NCBI RefSeq assembly: GCF_900110255.1
Contig: NZ_FODD01000052.1
Coordinates: 1-43,978 of the forward strand
Source of the DNA: Actinacidiphila rubida
Lineage (GTDB): Bacteria > Actinomycetota > Actinomycetes > Streptomycetales > Streptomycetaceae
Reading direction: 5' to 3'
DNA length: 43,978 nucleotides
Of this stretch, positions 39,725 through 43,978 are shown piece by piece. The translations under genes were made by a program, and so were the position numbers. The number at the start of each line of letters is the position of its first letter. Position 1 is the first letter of the stretch. The notes beneath the pieces were generated by a model. The model was not told where the DNA came from. It saw nothing but the letters and a program-made list of their open reading frames with translations, and searched no databases.

Positions 39725-42250
39725 CTACCAGCGCATTCCCAACGCGTCGAGTCCAGCGCGTCGTTCGGGGGTGAGCTTGTCGGCTCGTCTGCGGGCGTTG
39801 TCCAGGAACATGCCGAGCTTGTTGGGCACGCCGTCGATGTCTTCGATGTGCTTGCGGGGCACCTGGAGGTGTCCTTCGCGGGCGTGGAACTGTCGGGCGG
39901 CCGCGAGGTTGGCCGCCCACTTGTCGGCCTGCGTACGGGGCACTGGCGGCCGCTCAGACGCCTCGGCCGGAGCCAAGTGCAACATGTGCTCGAGCATCCA
40001 CTGCTGCGCGGGCAGGAGATCGTCCCAGCTAAGGCGTTGGGTCTGGATCCAGGCGCCTAGGTCTTCGCCCTGGAGCGTGGTCTGCCCTGCGGCAGTCGGG
40101 CGCGGAGCGCCAATGGTGATGAGTGTCCGGCACAGCATGTAGCAGCGCTGCCAGGCCACGGGCCAGGCCGGACACCAGCTCGGGTCGATCGCCTCGAGCG
40201 CGTCGCGGCGCTCTTCGGTCAGCGCCCCGATGGTGGAGCCGATCGGCAGGCCGGCCTCGCGCCGCGCCTCGATCTCCGCCAGCTTCCGGCCTGCCGTCCT
40301 CAGATTTTTGGCCCACACCCCCACCGGGTGGCCGTTCCACACGGCCGTGGTGGGCGGGAGGAAGTGGCCGTGCGCCGCCGCCCACTCTTCGGCTGCTGAC
40401 AGTCCTTCCTGGAATGCGACGTCCCAGTGCGACCAGATCATGCCGAGTTCTTCGAGTTCCTTGGCGCGAGCGGGCTTCATCTCACCGGCGTTGAAGAACC
40501 TTCGCTGGTCGGCAATCCATGTTCCAAGGGGAAAGTCAGCGGGTTGCCAGTCCTCCGGTGTGGTGAAGCTGTAGGGGACTTTCAGATCCCCGTTCTCTTT
40601 CAGGTACCGTGTCGCGGCCTGGATTCCCTGACGCCAGTACGTGTTTTCCGGGCGGAGAATCCGGAGCTTCATGAACTGCGCCAAAATGGCGGGATCGCGG
40701 GGCGTGGAGAACACCAGGAGGTTCTGCGCGGGGGCGGAGGTGCCACGCTCCTCACCCCGCCCGGCAGCATCGCGCTCCGCCGCTGAGGGCTTCCGGTACC
40801 GGCTGGTGGTCTGCTGTTCCGCCAACTGCTCGATGGTCTCAGTGTCGTGACTACGCAGCGCAGCCAAAACCTTGGCCAGAGCGTTGTAGCCCTTGGAGGT
40901 GAGCATGGCGTCGGGGTCTTCGTCCTTGCCGAGGAAAACCGGGACTACCAACGACGCGACCTTGCCTTCTCCGGGTTTCATCCGCAGGGCCCGGCCGACG
41001 ATCTGGAGGATGTCGACCGCGGATCCGCGCACGTCCCCGAAGAACACAGAGTCACATCCTGGCGTGTCCACGCCTTCCCCGAGCACGCGAACTGAGCTGA
41101 GCAGCCGCAGCCGCATCGGGACCAGTTCCCCGTCGTGCCGCTCGCCGACGGGGTCGGCGAAGGTGGCCAGCGTGGCCCGCCGGCGCTTGGGCTTGTGCTC
41201 CCCGCACAGCCAGTCCGCCCACACCCTCTCCGGCTCCGGGTAGGTTGTCGCATCGTCCTCCCACAGGCGCCGGGCAACAGCCGGCACCCCGGCCGCCATG
41301 GCCTCGGCCTCGCTGGTGCGGTAGTGGAAGGTCAACATGCGCCGAAGTCCCCGCTCGGCAGCCGTCTTCACCGCCGCGGTCTGCAACGCGGCGAGCCGGG
41401 ACCCGCGCACGTTGTCCGACCGGTTGCTGACACCGAGCAACGCGGCCGCCTGGAGCTCCGGGTCGGTCACGTCGACGCACACCACCTGGTAGGCCGCAAC
41501 CAGCCCCAGACTCCGGGCAGTCGAGAGCGTCAGACGATAAGCGACCTCACCGAACAGGCCATCCGGGCTGTCTTCCATGCTGGCCACCAGCACCGGAGCA
41601 CCGCCGCCCTCTTCGGCCTCCGGCGCCTCCCACACCCGCGGGGTCGCCGTCATGTAGAGCCTGCGGTCAGCCGGCACCTTGGCGTTGTCATGGATCGCCG
41701 CCCACGGCTTGCTGCCCCTGCCACTGGTCCGGTGCGCCTCGTCAACCACCACCAGCGACCAGGGCGCAAGGCCCGCCGCGTGCGCCCGCTGAAGCGTGCC
41801 CAACCCCACGCTGGCGTACGTGGCGAACACCGTCACCTGCTCCAAGTCGCGCGTCCACGCCACCAGCTCGTCCACGTCCGTCGTGCAGGCGAACCCCGCG
41901 TCATCCGCCTGCAGAGAGCAGATTCCGTAGAACGCTCCGGTGCGGCCACCGGCCCGCCAGGCGGCCGCCATCTGCGCGAGAAGGTCGAGCGTGGGCACCA
42001 AAATGAGCACCCTCCGTGCCCGCAGTTTCCGGGCAGTCAAAACGCCCATGAAAGTCTTACCCGAACCAGTCGCCGCAATGATCTGCGTCCGAAGACCCTG
42101 CGCGGGCATGGCCCGACCGGGCCCCAATTCGAGTTTCCGCACCGCCGCATCGGACGCCTCGATCTGATGCGGCAGCGGATCCATTTCCACGACCGTGTTT
42201 CCTGCTTCGCCTTTGATGACCACTGCCACCATGGTTTTGACGCTCCCCAT
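39725..42250 (-). CDS. DEAD/DEAH-type helicase with C-terminal helicase-associated (HA) domains
   Basis: The protein has 841 residues from ATG 42250; ATG 42232 is an alternative and the open frame extends to 42514. Motif I is AATGSGKT (about 59-66), motif II is VVVDEAHR, motif III is YMTATPR, and the second RecA lobe has LGEGVDTPGCDSVFF and DILQIVGRALRM. The C-terminal third carries several HA units (YWRQGIQAATRYLKENGDLK, GLSAAEEWAAAHGHFLPPT, ANLAAARQFHAREGHLQVP). HA helicases are common near Streptomyces telomeres; TtrA, a terminal helicase-like protein required for conjugal transfer of linear replicons, is the known example. This one starts 1.7 kb from the telomere and reads inward. Identity with TtrA is plausible but unproven. 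Confidence 0.88.
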   Translation of the reverse strand: MGSVKTMVAVVIKGEAGNTVVEMDPLPHQIEASDAAVRKLELGPGRAMPAQGLRTQIIAATGSGKTFMGVLTARKLRARRVLILVPTLDLLAQMAAAWRAGGRTGAFYGICSLQADDAGFACTTDVDELVAWTRDLEQVTVFATYASVGLGTLQRAHAAGLAPWSLVVVDEAHRTSGRGSKPWAAIHDNAKVPADRRLYMTATPRVWEAPEAEEGGGAPVLVASMEDSPDGLFGEVAYRLTLSTARSLGLVAAYQVVCVDVTDPELQAAALLGVSNRSDNVRGSRLAALQTAAVKTAAERGLRRMLTFHYRTSEAEAMAAGVPAVARRLWEDDATTYPEPERVWADWLCGEHKPKRRRATLATFADPVGERHDGELVPMRLRLLSSVRVLGEGVDTPGCDSVFFGDVRGSAVDILQIVGRALRMKPGEGKVASLVVPVFLGKDEDPDAMLTSKGYNALAKVLAALRSHDTETIEQLAEQQTTSRYRKPSAAERDAAGRGEERGTSAPAQNLLVFSTPRDPAILAQFMKLRILRPENTYWRQGIQAATRYLKENGDLKVPYSFTTPEDWQPADFPLGTWIADQRRFFNAGEMKPARAKELEELGMIWSHWDVAFQEGLSAAEEWAAAHGHFLPPTTAVWNGHPVGVWAKNLRTAGRKLAEIEARREAGLPIGSTIGALTEERRDALEAIDPSWCPAWPVAWQRCYMLCRTLITIGAPRPTAAGQTTLQGEDLGAWIQTQRLSWDDLLPAQQWMLEHMLHLAPAEASERPPVPRTQADKWAANLAAARQFHAREGHLQVPRKHIEDIDGVPNKLGMFLDNARRRADKLTPERRAGLDALGMRW

Positions 42251-42358
42251 CCCAGGACGCTCGCGTTCCCGGTCTGGTGTGCTCCGGGGGTTGTGTCTGA
42301 GTCCAAAGGTTAGCGCATGCTCGTCTTTGACGCACACCCTTGCCTTGTTCGTGTCCCG

Positions 42359-42389
42359 CTTCCTGGTGGTTGACTTCACCTTCCTGGTG
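42359..42389. repeat. Direct repeat CTTCCTGGTG in the helicase promoter region
   Basis: CTTCCTGGTG occurs at 42359-42368 and 42380-42389, 21 bp apart (two helical turns), in the 169-bp region between the divergent helicase gene and the small gene at 42420. It may be an operator for one or both. Confidence 0.35.
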
Positions 42390-42419
42390 ACCTGCTCGTG
42401 ATGGCAAGGAGGGGCAGCA

Positions 42420-42644
42420 GTGGAACCTGTGCCGTCCAAATACGAGACGGACCTCCTTCGAGTGGTGGAGCAAGCCATGAGGTGTCGGGCGGTGTGGGAG
42501 GAGGTTTCCATCACTCACTGGTCCCGCCCCTTTGAGGAGGTGAAGGACGCACTGCAGGCATCTGCTCAACGGTGGGGAGTGGTCATCGATGACGGCACTG
42601 CCACCAAGGCCGCCTGGCAGATTACTGGGGGCAGCTGGGAGTGA
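42420..42644 (+). CDS. Small hypothetical protein (74 aa)
   Basis: The protein has 74 residues from GTG 42420 with AAGGAGG seven bases upstream, a strong ribosome site. It is soluble, containing YETDLLRVVEQAMRCRAVWE, VKDALQASAQRWGVVIDDG and a C-terminal AAWQITGGSWE. No family recognised. It is divergent from the terminal helicase gene and may be regulated with it. Confidence 0.65.
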   Translation: MEPVPSKYETDLLRVVEQAMRCRAVWEEVSITHWSRPFEEVKDALQASAQRWGVVIDDGTATKAAWQITGGSWE

Positions 42645-42815
42645 CTCCACCCCCTTACCCGCACGAGCCGGCCCCCCTGCCTGCCCGTAGTCGGCCACCC
42701 CCCCCATGACGCCCCCCGCCCGCCTGTTGTTGCTCGCCGCTACGTGGTGGGTTCACAGGTCGGGCGGCGCCGGCTGGGTCTCTGGTCGAAAGTCGCGGGG
42801 GCGTACTGTCTGGCC

Positions 42816-43142
42816 ATGGCGCATAGGGGTCAGCCTCGGGAGCCGTTCGTAGAGTTGCGGAAGAGTCCCAGGGAGCGGTACGCGGCTTGGAGGGGCGACC
42901 TGCCGCTCCCGGAGCATCTCGCGTCGAAGCACCGGCCGCTGGATCCGGTGCGGGGCGCCATAGCGATGGCAGTGTTTCCGTTCTCGTTCCTGGCGGCGGC
43001 TGTCACTCCTGATGACGGTTGGCTTTGGTGGCAGCGGGTTCTCGCGTTCTTGGCCGCACTTGCTCTCAGCGTCTATCCGACTTTGCTGCTCATCGGATAC
43101 TGGCGCTTGTGGCGGCGTCGGGCTTCCGAAGACCCGAGTTGA
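42816..43142 (+). CDS. Small two-TM membrane protein near the telomere (108 aa)
   Basis: The protein has about 108 residues from ATG 42816; the frame is open further back to 42744. A charged N-terminal half (PFVELRKSPRERYAAWR) precedes two hydrophobic helices (GAIAMAVFPFSFLAAAV and VLAFLAALALSVYPTLLLIG) and a basic end (WRLWRRRASEDPS). Codon use has high GC at third positions. No ribosome site is obvious and no family is recognised. Confidence 0.55.
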   Translation: MAHRGQPREPFVELRKSPRERYAAWRGDLPLPEHLASKHRPLDPVRGAIAMAVFPFSFLAAAVTPDDGWLWWQRVLAFLAALALSVYPTLLLIGYWRLWRRRASEDPS

Positions 43143-43202
43143 GCCTGTCTGTCCGTGTGATCCGCCAGAGAGGCATGGTGGGGAGCTTTGGGGTGGGGGT
43201 GG

Positions 43203-43553
43203 ATGATGAAGCGGCGTTCGTGGGTGGCGGTGCTGTGCATCGGCGTTGTGTTCTGGGGCTGCGGCGTGCTGGGCAACACTTCTGGTCGGATGAGGCTTGG
43301 GGGCATGCGGCTATGGCCGGGGTGCCGTACGGGATGTACGCAGTGGGGGCTGGGGTTACGGCCCGTAGCCAGTCCCTTCGTGAACGGCGCCGGCTGGCTG
43401 GCCCGTTGGGTCCGCCTCCGCCGCTTCCGCCGGGTGTCCCGGGGTCCATCCAGTCCAACAAGGGTGAGCGCGGCGGGGCGAACTCGGATGGCTAACGGCG
43501 GGCGGCGATTGCTGCTTCCTGGAGTACGGCGAGGCCTGTTCACCCCGAGTTAG
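43203..43553 (+). CDS. Doubtful telomere-proximal reading frame
   Basis: ATG 43203/43206 starts KRRSWVAVLCIGVVFWGCGVL, which looks like a signal or TM segment, but after about 30 residues this frame loses protein character. A neighbouring frame then reads SDEAWGHAAMAGVPYGMYAV and LRERRRLAGPLGPPPPLPPG. A frameshifted gene is possible. No recognised domain in either part. The 43554-43736 stretch beyond it holds nothing identified. Confidence 0.25.
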   Translation: MMKRRSWVAVLCIGVVFWGCGVLGNTSGRMRLGGMRLWPGCRTGCTQWGLGLRPVASPFVNGAGWLARWVRLRRFRRVSRGPSSPTRVSAAGRTRMANGGRRLLLPGVRRGLFTPS

Positions 43554-43736
43554 CTGCCTGGGATCTTTTACACCGACCTCTCAGAGCTGCGAGTCTTTCA
43601 TGATCAGCCTGGCATCATGCGAGCAGGCGGGTGCGGCATCGGGAACGCGGACCTCCGCGTGTGCGCCGCACCCGCCTTTCCGATGCCGCCCCCTCCTAGC
43701 CAGCTTGCTTGTTGCCCGCCCCGATCCGGGCGACAC

Positions 43737-43978
43737 GAAGCGCCGTTCGGACACCGACCGCGGGGCGCGGAGCGCACCGCCTGGCCCGCGCGGAGCGCGG
43801 GCCCCATGGCCCGTCAGAGGGGCCGCGAAGCGGGCCCGGTGACGGGCCATCAACCCTGAAGCGAAGCGGAGGGGTTGGCCCGGCGCAGCCGGGCAGACCG
43901 CGCGCAGCGCGGTCACGCAGAGCGAAGCGAGGCGTTTCGCTTGCACATCGCGCAGCGATGTGGTACCCGCTCCGCGGG
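43737..43978. other. Streptomyces-type telomere (right end of linear replicon)
   Basis: A chain of palindromes ends at the last base of the window. Clear ones are 43783-43803 (GGCCCGCGC, loop GGA), 43806-43850 (11-bp arms ATGGCCCGTCA/TGACGGGCCAT around GCGAAGC), 43852-43876 (AACCC/GGGTT around GCGAAGC), 43878-43894 (7-bp arms, loop GCA), 43896-43914 (8-bp arms, loop GCA), 43921-43941 (AGCGAA/TTCGCT), 43944-43962 (CACATCGC/GCGATGTG, loop GCA) and 43966-43978 (CCCGC TCC GCGGG). Most loops form the GCGNAGC motif. Read from the end on the minus strand, the sequence begins CCCGCGGAGCGGGTACCACA, the start of archetypal Streptomyces telomeres. Such ends are patched by terminal proteins (Tpg/Tap), not encoded here. 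Confidence 0.93.

Overview
The window reads as the right-hand end of a linear actinomycete replicon, most likely a Streptomyces (or Kitasatospora) linear plasmid, though a chromosome arm cannot be excluded. The DNA is GC-rich with strong third-position GC, GTG starts and GTGA/ATGA overlaps are common, and the last ~240 bases form a nested series of palindromes with GCGNAGC loops. Those palindromes end in the terminal hairpin of archetypal Streptomyces telomeres, so position 43978 is probably the physical end of the molecule. No integrase, rRNA, tRNA or CRISPR array was seen.

Layout: (1) 1-1422: the 3' end of a gene for a protein with a C-terminal helix-turn-helix, saturated with a TGGAAC/GTTCCA word in both orientations (iteron-like), then a palindromic operator candidate and a 67-codon gene. 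(2) 1535-12962, leftward: a Tad/Flp-type pilus locus (TadA, TadB, TadC, TadZ-like, CpaB-like, pilin and TadE/G-like proteins) with a LysM membrane protein fused to a BTAD-type domain, a secreted protein and a lipoprotein. (3) 13208-17285, leftward: a small protein, a Replic_Relax-type protein and a VirD4-like coupling ATPase. (4) 17533-23466: an accessory island with a GNAT acetyltransferase and a TPR regulator (leftward), then an anti-sigma-type ATPase and a tight three-gene unit (rightward): a sugar-nucleotide epimerase fused to a MoaD/ThiS-like sulfur-carrier domain, a SUMF1-type protein and a GalE-type epimerase. (5) 23761-33008, leftward: the type IV secretion core (lytic transglycosylase/NlpC, VirB6-like, VirB4-like, TcpE/VirB3-like, VirB2-like, VirB8/TcpC-like) headed by a sigma-factor-like protein. 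(6) 33253-34800: a DNA methyltransferase preceded by a structured non-coding region (seven 12-bp tandem repeats and two large hairpins), and a DUF6233-like gene. (7) 34801-39484: a gene-poor, decayed stretch followed by secreted-protein genes. (8) 39725-43978: a helicase with helicase-associated domains, small genes and the telomere.

Taken together, blocks 3 and 5 would build a Tcp/VirB-like DNA transfer apparatus, block 2 a surface pilus that could hold mating cells together, and the terminal helicase may correspond to TtrA, which acts in linear-replicon transfer. Two pairs of leftward units carry matching upstream elements (17335/32088 and 33052/34032), which suggests coordinated control of transfer genes, possibly by the sigma-like protein at 32148-33008.

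The most novel-looking parts are the epimerase-MoaD/ThiS fusion with its SUMF1 and GalE partners (possibly a sulfur-containing sugar or modified-metabolite pathway), the iteron-like cluster at the left edge, and the shared promoter-like elements.
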